A stretch of DNA of 9,659 nt, from contig JAMDBC010000149.1 of assembly GCA_023484185.1 (NCBI GenBank), positions 290-9,948 on the forward strand, given 5' to 3'. The notes below the pieces were generated by a model, which searched no databases, was not told the DNA's origin, and saw only the letters and a program-made list of their open reading frames with translations. A program made the translations under genes and the position numbers. This document shows, piece by piece, positions 1 to 5,761 of the stretch (within the stretch, counting starts at the first letter, position 1; every line of letters begins with the position of its first letter). The stretch comes from Chloroflexota bacterium (lineage in GTDB: Bacteria > Chloroflexota > Anaerolineae > Anaerolineales > Villigracilaceae).

Positions 1-674
1 TTCTCGTCGATGAGACGGCGGGCGTTGGTGTTGAGACCGGTGATCTGACCGTTCGTTTCGGCGCGGTGAATCAATTCAGGCAGGTCATTTCGCAAAGTCG
101 CTTCGCCGCCGGTAAAAACGATGTGGGGAATACCGAGCGCCCAAAGTTGATCAATGATCTTGAACCAATGCTCGGTGGTGAGTTCGGGGAAGTTGCGTTC
201 GCGGGCGTTGTAACAGTGGGCACAATCGTTGTTGCAACGATAGGTGACGGCCAGATCCATGCGATAGGGCGCAGACGGTCGCGCGCTGAACGGCATGGTC
301 GTTTCCAGGAGGAGTTCATGGATCGGACACGCGCCGTCGGGAAGGATTAGGTTGGAAAGTTGACAGTTGAAAGTTGAAAGGTCGTCTAAAGCCTGGCGTT
401 TGCTAATTCGATATTGTCGCTGAATTGCATTAACGGCTTCTTGTTCGTGAATGCCTTCCAAAATCATCCATGCCATAAAAGCCGCGGTCGGGTTTAAGTG
501 CATCACGCGGTTGGCGTTGACGATCAGCGTGCCGGTTCCATCCGGGTCAACTCGCAGGTGGATGCGCGATTTTTCATCCGTGTTTTCGCGGATATAGTGA
601 TAAAGCCCCGACGATGGACTACTGACTGTAGACCGTTGACCGAAGACAGATTTGAGTGAACTGATATTAAACAT
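1..674 (-). CDS. Radical SAM protein with N-terminal PqqD-like domain (partial, C-terminus beyond left edge)
   Basis: The reading frame is open from an ATG at 674-672 to the window edge, giving 224 codons with no stop. An AAAGG ribosome-binding site lies 5 bases upstream of the ATG. Residues about 38-110 look like a PqqD-type domain, with ANR near 54-56, LN-TAA at 60-65 and a W--LEG motif at 69-74. This fold recognises leader peptides in RiPP systems. Residues 147-154 read CNNDCAHC, the CxxxCxxC motif whose cysteines bind the [4Fe-4S] cluster used to cleave S-adenosylmethionine. GGE at 189-191 is the usual SAM-binding motif. The C-terminal region, where a SPASM or Twitch auxiliary-cluster domain might sit, is missing. 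The gene starts 39 bp after the stop of the Cys-tailed DUF2207 gene, so the two are probably co-transcribed. By family knowledge, PqqD-radical SAM fusions usually modify ribosomally made peptides; the substrate here is inferred. Two heptamer arrays lie inside the coding sequence. Confidence 0.88.
   Translation of the reverse strand, partial: MFNISSLKSVFGQRSTVSSPSSGLYHYIRENTDEKSRIHLRVDPDGTGTLIVNANRVMHLNPTAAFMAWMILEGIHEQEAVNAIQRQYRISKRQALDDLSTFNCQLSNLILPDGACPIHELLLETTMPFSARPSAPYRMDLAVTYRCNNDCAHCYNARERNFPELTTEHWFKIIDQLWALGIPHIVFTGGEATLRNDLPELIHRAETNGQITGLNTNARRLIDE
351..378. repeat. Heptanucleotide repeat array A (inside radical SAM gene)
   Basis: Four consecutive 7-base units of the type AGTTGAA, with variants such as AGTTGAC, occupy 351-378. 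They encode residues about 99-108 of the radical SAM protein, at the junction between the PqqD-like domain and the catalytic domain. Each unit starts seven bases after the last. Confidence 0.75.
610..651. repeat. Heptanucleotide repeat array B (inside radical SAM N-terminus)
   Basis: GAC occurs exactly every seven bases at 610, 617, 624, 631, 638 and 645, making six units of the form GACnnnn. The array encodes residues about 9-22 of the radical SAM protein, upstream of the PqqD-like domain. Confidence 0.7.
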
Positions 675-679
675 GGACA

Positions 680-707
680 CCTTTAAACTTTCAACATTGA
701 ACCTTCA
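680..707. repeat. Heptanucleotide repeat array C (gap between DUF2207-type and radical SAM genes)
   Basis: Four 7-base units close to ACTTTCA or ACCTTCA fill most of the 39-bp gap. In the transcribed (minus) sense the units read like TGAAAGT, and the last one supplies the AAAGG used as the ribosome-binding site of the radical SAM gene. The unit is related to that of array A. Confidence 0.75.
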
Positions 708-713
708 ACCGAA

Positions 714-2384
714 TTATCTTCCGCCGCCGGCGCAGGCACATGCGCAACCTGCACAGGCACAAGCGCAGGCGCAACCGCCGCCACCGCTTCTGCCGCCGCG
801 AGAACCACTGGCTGAAGGTGGGGGCGGAGGATTGGTCGCGTTGGTCACTTTGCCGGTGAATGTGTTCAAGTCGCCGATGACTTTGCTTGAGAATGTCTGT
901 ACGCCGGTGACCATCGAAGCCGCGATGCTCGCGCCGGGCAGGGCGGAGGAGCCGCGTCCAGACAAGCCCGGGAATGATGCGGCGGGAGCCGCTGTCGGCG
1001 TGGGATGATACGTGGGGTCGAAATTGCCCCACCACATCGGCATAAAGATCGGGCCGGTAAATGTGCGCCGCGTGCGGTCGTCGTATTCTTTATCGAGCAT
1101 GGTCCATTCGAGATTTTCATCGAACTTCTGGCTCTTGACTTCGGGCGTGTCCGCCGCCGAAACTTGCGCCCAGGCTTGTTCCATGATGTTCTTGTAATAG
1201 GCAACGGTTTCGTTGCGGCTGAAGCCCTTCATTTTTTCCGAGACGGATTTGACGAGCGCCACCATCATGTTTTGCATCGCCGTCTGACGCGCTCTCGGAT
1301 CGTTGATCTTAAAAGCGCCCAGGAAAGCGGACTCGTAATCGTGCAGATCGGCGGGAGGCGGGTCGGTTACCTGGACCTTGAGCGGCTCGCGCGAAACGAC
1401 AGATGCCGCACCTTTTTTGATGACGCTGAACAAGGTCATCGTCATTACTTTGTCGAGCGATGTTTCCATCAATATCGCAGCCTCGACGGCGGTCAGGCCG
1501 CGCTTGATGCCGTGACCTTCGATACCGATCTTCGGAGGGATGTATTGCAGTTTGCGGCGGCTGCCTTGAATGGCGCTTAGGATCGGCAAACCGAAGAACA
1601 TGAAACCGAAGAAGCCAAAACAAAGGACGGTTCCTAGATTAGCAATCAGGCCAGCAATCAGCCCAGCAAAATCAAAGGCGGGCGCGGTGATGATTGTATC
1701 GGCTGGCACGTACGAGGCTGGAAAGGACGCGCCGAAAGTATATTCTGTATAGCTGTTGGCAGTCGAACTGCTCCACGTGTAGGTGACGCGACCCGAACTA
1801 TCCAGCGCGGTCTGCGGTTGGGATGGAAAACCGGAGGGAGCGTTGTGCCAACGCGGTTCCGTGGGCTGGACACCGGGCGGCAGATGGAAGGTCACGGTCA
1901 TGTCTGTGTTGCCGACCACATATTGCGATCCGAAATAAGTCGGGGCAAAATCGCCGCTGGCATATTTGTTGTCATTGCTGTCGGGATATAGAACACCAGT
2001 GATCTTGCCGACATACACATGAACTGATCCGCTTTTGCCGGGTGGAATGGTTTGCCCGCCCATCACAACCGAAAAACCCGAACCGCTTCCTTGATAGTCG
2101 CTGGAGGAGACGCTCACGTTCTGGCCGTTTACATCAGCCGTGACGGTGCTCATGTCGAAATTGTTGTTGGGCATGCCAACGTCAACGAAGTCAATGGGAT
2201 GTGCTTCGGCTTGGTTAACAAAATCGAACGTGTATTCGATGGACTCGGTGCCATCCGCATTCCAAAACACATCAACGGATTCCTTGGGCACGCTGAAAAG
2301 ATAAGATGATTGTGCAAGTGCGCTGGCTGGTAAAGCCAACGCACTGAGCAGAATGAAGATGGATATTAGAAGTTTTCGAAGCAT
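714..2384 (-). CDS. DUF2207-type membrane protein with C-terminal Cys-Ala repeat tail
   Basis: A 556-residue protein preceded by a strong AGGAGG site 4-5 bases from the ATG. Residues 1-24 form a signal peptide (charged MLRK, hydrophobic core, ALA before the likely cut). Residues about 25-235 are a beta-rich extracytoplasmic region resembling DUF2207. A hydrophobic stretch at about 238-272 is followed by basic GSRRK, which places the rest in the cytoplasm if it crosses once. Residues about 285-340 resemble the winged-helix-like segment that follows the membrane span in DUF2207 proteins. From about 455 the chain is Pro/Ala/Gly/Ser-rich and ends in GGGG, then alternating Cys-Ala at 538-552 (seven Cys), then GGGR. 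Function is unknown. The tail looks like a substrate for the downstream PqqD-radical SAM enzyme, or a metal-binding tail. The DUF2207 assignment is from general architecture and is fairly confident; the tail is seen directly. Confidence 0.85.
   Translation of the reverse strand: MLRKLLISIFILLSALALPASALAQSSYLFSVPKESVDVFWNADGTESIEYTFDFVNQAEAHPIDFVDVGMPNNNFDMSTVTADVNGQNVSVSSSDYQGSGSGFSVVMGGQTIPPGKSGSVHVYVGKITGVLYPDSNDNKYASGDFAPTYFGSQYVVGNTDMTVTFHLPPGVQPTEPRWHNAPSGFPSQPQTALDSSGRVTYTWSSSTANSYTEYTFGASFPASYVPADTIITAPAFDFAGLIAGLIANLGTVLCFGFFGFMFFGLPILSAIQGSRRKLQYIPPKIGIEGHGIKRGLTAVEAAILMETSLDKVMTMTLFSVIKKGAASVVSREPLKVQVTDPPPADLHDYESAFLGAFKINDPRARQTAMQNMMVALVKSVSEKMKGFSRNETVAYYKNIMEQAWAQVSAADTPEVKSQKFDENLEWTMLDKEYDDRTRRTFTGPIFMPMWWGNFDPTYHPTPTAAPAASFPGLSGRGSSALPGASIAASMVTGVQTFSSKVIGDLNTFTGKVTNATNPPPPPSASGSRGGRSGGGGCACACACAGCACACAGGGR
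729..773 (-). other. Cys-Ala alternating tail coding segment (candidate modification site)
   Basis: Codons 538-552 of the DUF2207-type gene encode CACACACAGCACACA. The cysteines are at 538, 540, 542, 544, 547, 549 and 551, flanked by GGGG before and GGGR at the very C-terminus. Both Cys codons (tgc and tgt) and three Ala codons (gcc, gct, gca) are mixed. This argues for selection on the protein rather than recent DNA slippage. The tail would be cytoplasmic under a single-span topology, where a radical SAM enzyme could reach it. Confidence 0.7.
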
Positions 2385-2400
2385 GAGACCTCCTGGTTGA

Positions 2401-2456
2401 TGTCACGTATCAGGTGTCAAGTGTCACGTGACACCTAGAACCTGACACCTGAACCT
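2401..2456. repeat. Heptanucleotide repeat array D with internal inverted symmetry
   Basis: Eight 7-base units fill most of the gap between the zinc-ribbon gene and the DUF2207-type gene. The first four are of the TGTCACG type and the last four of the TGACACC type, which is its approximate reverse complement. This creates a perfect 14-bp palindrome, GTGTCACGTGACAC, at 2421-2434, and perfect 10-bp inverted arms TCAGGTGTCA (2410-2419) and TGACACCTGA (2443-2452). The array could fold as a hairpin in the mRNA. Confidence 0.8.
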
Positions 2457-2461
2457 TGGTA

Positions 2462-2860
2462 CTACCATTTTGGTTCTTCGGTCATTTGATAGATGGTATG
2501 ACAATATGGGCAGTTGACCATCGGCGCGCCATTGACAAGTGTGATGTCCTTGGCGCTCAGGGTTCCGCCGCATTCTTTGCATTTGACTTCTTCGATCTTG
2601 GTCTGACCGGGCAGATCGACTTTCATCGTGACCTGCTGAACGACTTCGGTTTTTGTTCCGCGCATCCCGGCGTAGATCAGTCCCGCCCCGCCACCTAAAA
2701 ATAGAACGCCGACGCATCCGAAAGCAAGGCCAAACGTCAGCCAGTTGGAACTGCCGGTGGCGGAGGTCGAACCGATCACATTTAATACGCCATAACCAAG
2801 CAGACACAAGCCGATCAGAAATAAGACTCCTGCGCCGATGTATAAGAAGGTTTTGCCCAT
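2462..2860 (-). CDS. Small two-TM membrane protein with C-terminal zinc ribbon
   Basis: A 132-residue protein. An ATG 13 codons upstream (2899-2897) is also open, but the ATG at 2860-2858 is preferred because AGGAG sits 8 bases before it and MGKTFLYIG begins directly at the first membrane helix. Two hydrophobic helices lie at about residues 4-28 and 41-66. A soluble segment ends in a zinc-ribbon-like CxxC-x19-CxxC arrangement (Cys94, Cys97, Cys117, Cys120). It is not recognised as a named family. It lies 77 bp upstream of the DUF2207-type gene on the same strand and is probably the first gene of that operon. It could be an accessory membrane factor for the Cys-tailed protein, but nothing in the sequence proves this. 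Confidence 0.75.
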   Translation of the reverse strand: MGKTFLYIGAGVLFLIGLCLLGYGVLNVIGSTSATGSSNWLTFGLAFGCVGVLFLGGGAGLIYAGMRGTKTEVVQQVTMKVDLPGQTKIEEVKCKECGGTLSAKDITLVNGAPMVNCPYCHTIYQMTEEPKW

Positions 2861-2889
2861 GGATGATTCTCCTGAGTTGGTATACGTGA

Positions 2890-2918
2890 AGTGTAGCATT
2901 TTCGTTTATACCGCACAA
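2890..2918 (-). promoter_or_regulatory. Possible promoter of the minus-strand operon
   Basis: Read on the minus strand, TTGTGC (2918-2913) is followed after 17 bases by TACACT (2895-2890), upstream of the zinc-ribbon gene. Both boxes are imperfect. The upstream box overlaps the 15-bp palindrome at 2915-2929, as expected for a repressor site. Confidence 0.3.
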
Positions 2919-2929
2919 ATGACATTTGT
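2915..2929. promoter_or_regulatory. Operator-like palindrome ACAAATG-A-CATTTGT
   Basis: A perfect 7-bp inverted repeat with a one-base centre, in the divergent region between the membrane-protein operon and the mutase gene. It overlaps the putative minus-strand -35 box. It could bind a dimeric regulator; no regulator gene is seen in the window. Confidence 0.35.
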
Positions 2930-2979
2930 CCTGATATTTTGCCTAATATTGTCCAATTCTTGGATGAGATGTTTGGCTG

Positions 2980-2985
2980 TATACT
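2980..2985 (+). promoter_or_regulatory. Candidate -10 box (TATACT) for the mutase gene
   Basis: TGTATACT at 2978-2985 resembles the TGTATAAT boxes before the hicB-like gene and the CoA-binding gene. No well-spaced -35 box is visible. If it is used, transcription would begin almost exactly at the left end of the dispersed repeat, making that repeat the 5' leader. Confidence 0.3.
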
Positions 2986-2990
2986 TGCCC

Positions 2991-3134
2991 TTGTCATTGC
3001 GAGACGGTGTTCTTCCGTCGAAGCAATCCCCAGTAAACGGATAGATCTCACCAAGGGTTCTTTCCCAATTAATCGGAGATTGCTTCGTCGCAAAGAGCAA
3101 GAGCGCTCCTCGCAACGACTTGATGAAATGACAA
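2991..3134. repeat. Dispersed inverted-repeat element (TTGTCATTGCGAG type)
   Basis: The left end is TTGTCATTGCGAG (2991-3003). The right end has the complementary parts CTCGCAA (3109-3115) and ATGACAA (3128-3134), separated by 12 bases. Inside are perfect 10-bp inverted arms, CGAAGCAATC (3019-3028) and GATTGCTTCG (3078-3087). From memory, this CATTGCGAG/GAAGCAATC motif belongs to small non-coding palindromic repeats scattered in several bacterial genomes, including Chloroflexota. It has no coding capacity: the short open frames across it arise from the repeat. The element is about 144 bp and directly abuts the mutase ribosome-binding site. Confidence 0.7.
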
Positions 3135-3146
3135 AAGGAACTTAAC

Positions 3147-4853
3147 ATGACGTTCTACGATCAATACAAAAAATGGCAGGAAAATACTCTCAGGAAGTCT
3201 TTGGAAAAATCGTCGGAGCGGAAAACACGCTTCGAAACGTCGGCAGGCATCGCGGTCCCACGTGTGGCGTTGCCTGATGGCGGTGGTTTCGATACGCCCT
3301 GTAGTCTCGATACGGCGGAGGAACGCCGCCTACTCGCCCACCAGGATTATCTTGAAAAACTCGGCTTCCCGGGCGAGTATCCGTATACGCGCGGAGTCCA
3401 GCCGACGATGTATCGTTCGCGGTTTTGGACGATGCGTCAGTATGCGGGGTTCTCCACGGCGGAGGAATCCAATAAACGCTATCGCTATTTGTTAGGGCAA
3501 GGTCAAACGGGGCTGAGTGTCGCTTTCGACCTCCCAACTCAAATTGGGTATGATGCGGACCAAGCGATCGCGCAAGGCGAAGTGGGGAAGGTGGGCGTTT
3601 CGATCTCGTCCATTCACGATATGGAGCAGTTGTTCGACCAGATTCCGCTCGACAAGGTTTCGACTTCGATGACCATCAACGCTCCCGCAGGCGTTTTGCT
3701 GGCGATGTACATTGCGGTGGCCAAGCGTCAGGGCGCGGACGTGCGCCAGTTGCGCGGCACCATCCAGAACGACATTCTCAAAGAGTACGTGGCGCGCGGC
3801 ACGTATATTTTCCCGCCCGCGCCTTCGATGCGACTCATCACCGATATCTTTTCATTTTGTGCAAAAGAAATGCCGTATTGGAACACGATCTCGATCTCGG
3901 GCTATCACATCCGCGAAGCAGGCTCCACCACTGTGCAGGAAGTTGGCTTTACGCTTGCCAATGGGATCGCGTATGTGGAAGCCGCGCTCAAGGCTGGGCT
4001 GGATGTGGACGCCTTCGCGGGTCAGCTTTCGTTCTTCTTCAACGCACACAACAACCTGCTCGAAGAGGTCGCCAAGTTCCGCGCCGCGCGTCGCTTATGG
4101 GCGAAGATCATGCGCGAACGTTTCAAAGCGCAAAAGCCATCCAGTTGGCAATTGCGTTTCCACACGCAGACCGCTGGCTCCACGCTCACCGCGCAGCAAC
4201 CTGAAAACAACGTTGTGCGCGTAACTCTCCAGGCTCTTTCCGCCATCCTCGGCGGAACACAGAGTCTGCACACCAACAGCATGGACGAAGCCCTGTGGCT
4301 TCCAACGGAGAAATCCGTCCGCGTCGCGCTGCGTACACAGCAGATCATCGCCTACGAGTCGGGCGTGGCGGATTCGGTTGATCCGCTAGCGGGTTCGTAT
4401 CTGATCGAACATCTGACCGACGAGATCGAAAAAGGCGCGGGCGATTACATCGCAAAAATTGACGAGATGGGCGGCGCGCTACAAGCCATTGAACGCGGCT
4501 ACATGCAGAACGAGATCCAAAACGCCGCCTACACCGCACAGCAGGAGATCGAGCGCAAAGAGCAGATCGTGGTGGGCGTCAATCAATTTCAGGTGGATGA
4601 AGAACTTGGGTTGGAACGTTTGAAGGTTGATCCCGCGATTGAACTCGGACAGCGTCAACGACTCGCCAACTTGCGCGCCAATCGGGATGCGGCTAAGGTT
4701 GCAAGTTTACTCAGCCAACTCGATAACCTGGCACGTGGAACCTCGAACCTGATACCGCTTTTCATCGAATGTGTCGAAAACGACATTACACTCGGCGAGA
4801 TTTGTAACACGCTGAGAGGCGTGTGGGGGGAGTATGTGGCGCAGGGGTTTTAG
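3147..4853 (+). CDS. Methylmalonyl-CoA mutase, large (catalytic) subunit
   Basis: A 568-residue TIM-barrel subunit that interconverts succinyl-CoA and (R)-methylmalonyl-CoA using adenosylcobalamin. The residues that set specificity match the Propionibacterium enzyme with a constant offset of 10: Tyr99 (Tyr89), Gln207 (Gln197), Arg217 (Arg207) and His254 (His244). Isobutyryl-CoA mutase has Phe and Gln in place of the Tyr and Arg, so methylmalonyl-CoA is the better substrate call. Family motifs include [13 protein letters not shown] (97-109), [11 protein letters not shown] (122-132), [10 protein letters not shown] (204-213) and [10 protein letters not shown] (373-382). The chain ends at GEYVAQGF with no B12-binding domain, so it must pair with a separate small subunit, which is absent here. 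AAAGGAA lies 6 bases before the ATG. The gene could serve propionate/succinate interconversion or a 3-hydroxypropionate-type pathway. Confidence 0.93.
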   Translation: MTFYDQYKKWQENTLRKSLEKSSERKTRFETSAGIAVPRVALPDGGGFDTPCSLDTAEERRLLAHQDYLEKLGFPGEYPYTRGVQPTMYRSRFWTMRQYAGFSTAEESNKRYRYLLGQGQTGLSVAFDLPTQIGYDADQAIAQGEVGKVGVSISSIHDMEQLFDQIPLDKVSTSMTINAPAGVLLAMYIAVAKRQGADVRQLRGTIQNDILKEYVARGTYIFPPAPSMRLITDIFSFCAKEMPYWNTISISGYHIREAGSTTVQEVGFTLANGIAYVEAALKAGLDVDAFAGQLSFFFNAHNNLLEEVAKFRAARRLWAKIMRERFKAQKPSSWQLRFHTQTAGSTLTAQQPENNVVRVTLQALSAILGGTQSLHTNSMDEALWLPTEKSVRVALRTQQIIAYESGVADSVDPLAGSYLIEHLTDEIEKGAGDYIAKIDEMGGALQAIERGYMQNEIQNAAYTAQQEIERKEQIVVGVNQFQVDEELGLERLKVDPAIELGQRQRLANLRANRDAAKVASLLSQLDNLARGTSNLIPLFIECVENDITLGEICNTLRGVWGEYVAQGF

Positions 4854-4856
4854 ATT

Positions 4857-4862
4857 TATAAT
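4857..4862 (+). promoter_or_regulatory. Candidate -10 box (TATAAT) of the vapBC-type module
   Basis: A perfect TATAAT just after the mutase stop codon and 22 bases before the antitoxin ATG. No recognisable -35 box lies at the right spacing; the sequence there is mutase coding sequence. Confidence 0.4.
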
Positions 4863-4884
4863 CAGGAAAGACTCGGAGGTTGCC

Positions 4885-5106
4885 ATGACACTTTTAGAAC
4901 AAATCGAAAAACAATTAAGCGCTTTGCCTCCTGAAAAACAAAGTGAGGTACTGGATTTCATTGCGTTCCTGCAACAACGCGCCAATGCTTCACAACTTGT
5001 AAAGCGACGCCCACTAAAAAAACACAACGCCTTCGGCTCCTGGAAAAATCGCAAAATTGATGCGATCAAGTATCAACAAAGCCTGCGCGCCGAGTGGGGT
5101 ATTTGA
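4885..5106 (+). CDS. vapB: VapB-type antitoxin (DUF2281-like)
   Basis: A 73-residue protein. The start chosen is ATG 4885, with GGAGG five bases upstream, rather than the frame's earlier ATG inside the mutase gene. The N-terminus (LLEQIEKQLSALPPEKQSEV, then LDFIAFLQQR) matches the DUF2281-type pattern of an amphipathic helix ending in DFI-FL. The C-terminal basic and aromatic segment, ending in SLRAEWGI, would be the toxin-binding tail. Its stop overlaps the toxin start (TGATG), which implies translational coupling. By family knowledge such antitoxins neutralise the PIN toxin and autorepress the operon. No clear AbrB or ribbon-helix-helix motif is seen, so DNA binding is uncertain. Confidence 0.75.
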   Translation: MTLLEQIEKQLSALPPEKQSEVLDFIAFLQQRANASQLVKRRPLKKHNAFGSWKNRKIDAIKYQQSLRAEWGI

Positions 5107-5468
5107 TGATTGCGGTCTTTGACACGAACATCGTGATTGACGCCCTCAACGGTGTTGCTAAAGCCGACGATGAATATAACCGTTACGAGCGTGTGCTTAT
5201 CAGTCGTGTCACATGGATGGAAGTATTAATTGGTGCAGAGGGCGATGACTCGGAACTGCGCGATTTTCTGGAAACACATTTTGAGATCACCCCGCTTGAT
5301 TTGGCAGTGGCAGAGACAGCCGTGCAGTTGCGCCGCGAACATCGTATTCGCCTGCCCGATGCAATAATCTGGGCGACTGCATGCGTGAATGAGGCTGTAT
5401 TGGTCACACGCAATACAAAAGACTTCAAGCCTGATTGGGATGGTATTCATCTGCCCTATACAATTTAG
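5106..5468 (+). CDS. vapC: VapC-type PIN-domain toxin ribonuclease
   Basis: A 120-residue PIN domain, close to the usual VapC length of about 120-140. The four acidic positions that bind Mg2+/Mn2+ in the family are visible: Asp6 in FDTNIVID, Glu39 in VTWMEVL, Asp85 in LPDAIIWATA and Asp106 in TRNTKDF. The active site therefore looks intact. The ATG at 5106 shares its A with the antitoxin stop codon; an upstream GTG at 5094 is possible but lies inside the antitoxin gene. VapC toxins cleave specific tRNAs or rRNA; the target cannot be read from the sequence. A strong terminator follows directly. Confidence 0.9.
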   Translation: MIAVFDTNIVIDALNGVAKADDEYNRYERVLISRVTWMEVLIGAEGDDSELRDFLETHFEITPLDLAVAETAVQLRREHRIRLPDAIIWATACVNEAVLVTRNTKDFKPDWDGIHLPYTI

Positions 5469-5476
5469 TGAGCATC

Positions 5477-5516
5477 AAGTGACAGTCAATTCGAGAAAGT
5501 GACTGTCACTTTTTAT
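5477..5516 (+). terminator. Rho-independent terminator after vapC-type gene
   Basis: Perfect 12-bp inverted arms AAGTGACAGTCA (5477-5488) and TGACTGTCACTT (5500-5511) enclose an 11-base loop. The right arm runs into TTTTATTT. It starts 9 bases after the toxin stop. Confidence 0.85.
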
Positions 5517-5522
5517 TTGGAT

Positions 5523-5672
5523 AATCTCATGCCGCACTTCATGGAATGCGTAAGTGCCAGAACTTCCGGTGCGAAAACGACATCACGCTGGGCGAGATTT
5601 GCAACACGCTGAGAGGTGTGCCTGCCCCCGCACTTTGGGGGTGAGGGTGAGTATGTGGCGCAGGAGTTTTAG
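5523..5672 (+). pseudogene. Degenerate second copy of the mutase gene 3' end
   Basis: This stretch aligns with the last 35 codons of the upstream mutase gene (4746-4853). The first part reads NLMPHFMECV against [10 protein letters not shown]. After a 20-base insertion at about 5552-5571 it resumes as [16 protein letters not shown], identical in protein. After a second insertion containing CCCCCGCACTTTGGGGG (5625-5641) it ends with a near-identical stretch through the TAG at 5670-5672. Many differences fall at third codon positions, so this is a diverged homologue rather than a fresh duplication. It has no start and is out of frame across the insertions. The VapBC-type module lies between the intact gene end and this relic. 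Confidence 0.8.
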
Positions 5673-5761
5673 ATGCTGGAAATTTGATGTTCAAATCGTT
5701 AATGGATTTCTATTTGCATGGTAATATGAATGAGCAGCAAGTACATTGGAGTAAAAGCCTT

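Noticed and set aside
66..350. Open frame on the plus strand (94 codons)
   Set aside because: It lies opposite the radical SAM gene, which has recognisable CxxxCxxC and GGE motifs. The plus-strand translation has no family-like features.
1005..1580. 191-codon plus-strand frame
   Set aside because: It is antisense to the DUF2207-type gene, which has a signal peptide, strong ribosome-binding site and coherent domain order.
2401..2456. CRISPR array or tandem operator sites
   Set aside because: Units are 7 bases long and contiguous with no spacers, so this is a heptamer array. No cas genes are present.
2401..2456. Rho-independent terminator between the zinc-ribbon gene and the DUF2207-type gene
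   Set aside because: The inverted arms are not followed by a T run in the minus-strand direction; the structure is explained by the heptamer array.
2906..3148. Short frames across the intergenic repeat on both strands
   Set aside because: They are generated by the dispersed inverted-repeat element; no start signals or family resemblance.
3147..4853. Isobutyryl-CoA mutase large subunit
   Set aside because: Tyr99 and Arg217 match methylmalonyl-CoA mutase, whereas isobutyryl-CoA mutase has Phe and Gln at these positions.
4885..5516. VapBC-type module as a transposon with target-site duplication
   Set aside because: The flanking repeat is about 110-150 bp and clearly diverged at third codon positions, there are no terminal inverted repeats, and no transposase or integrase is present.
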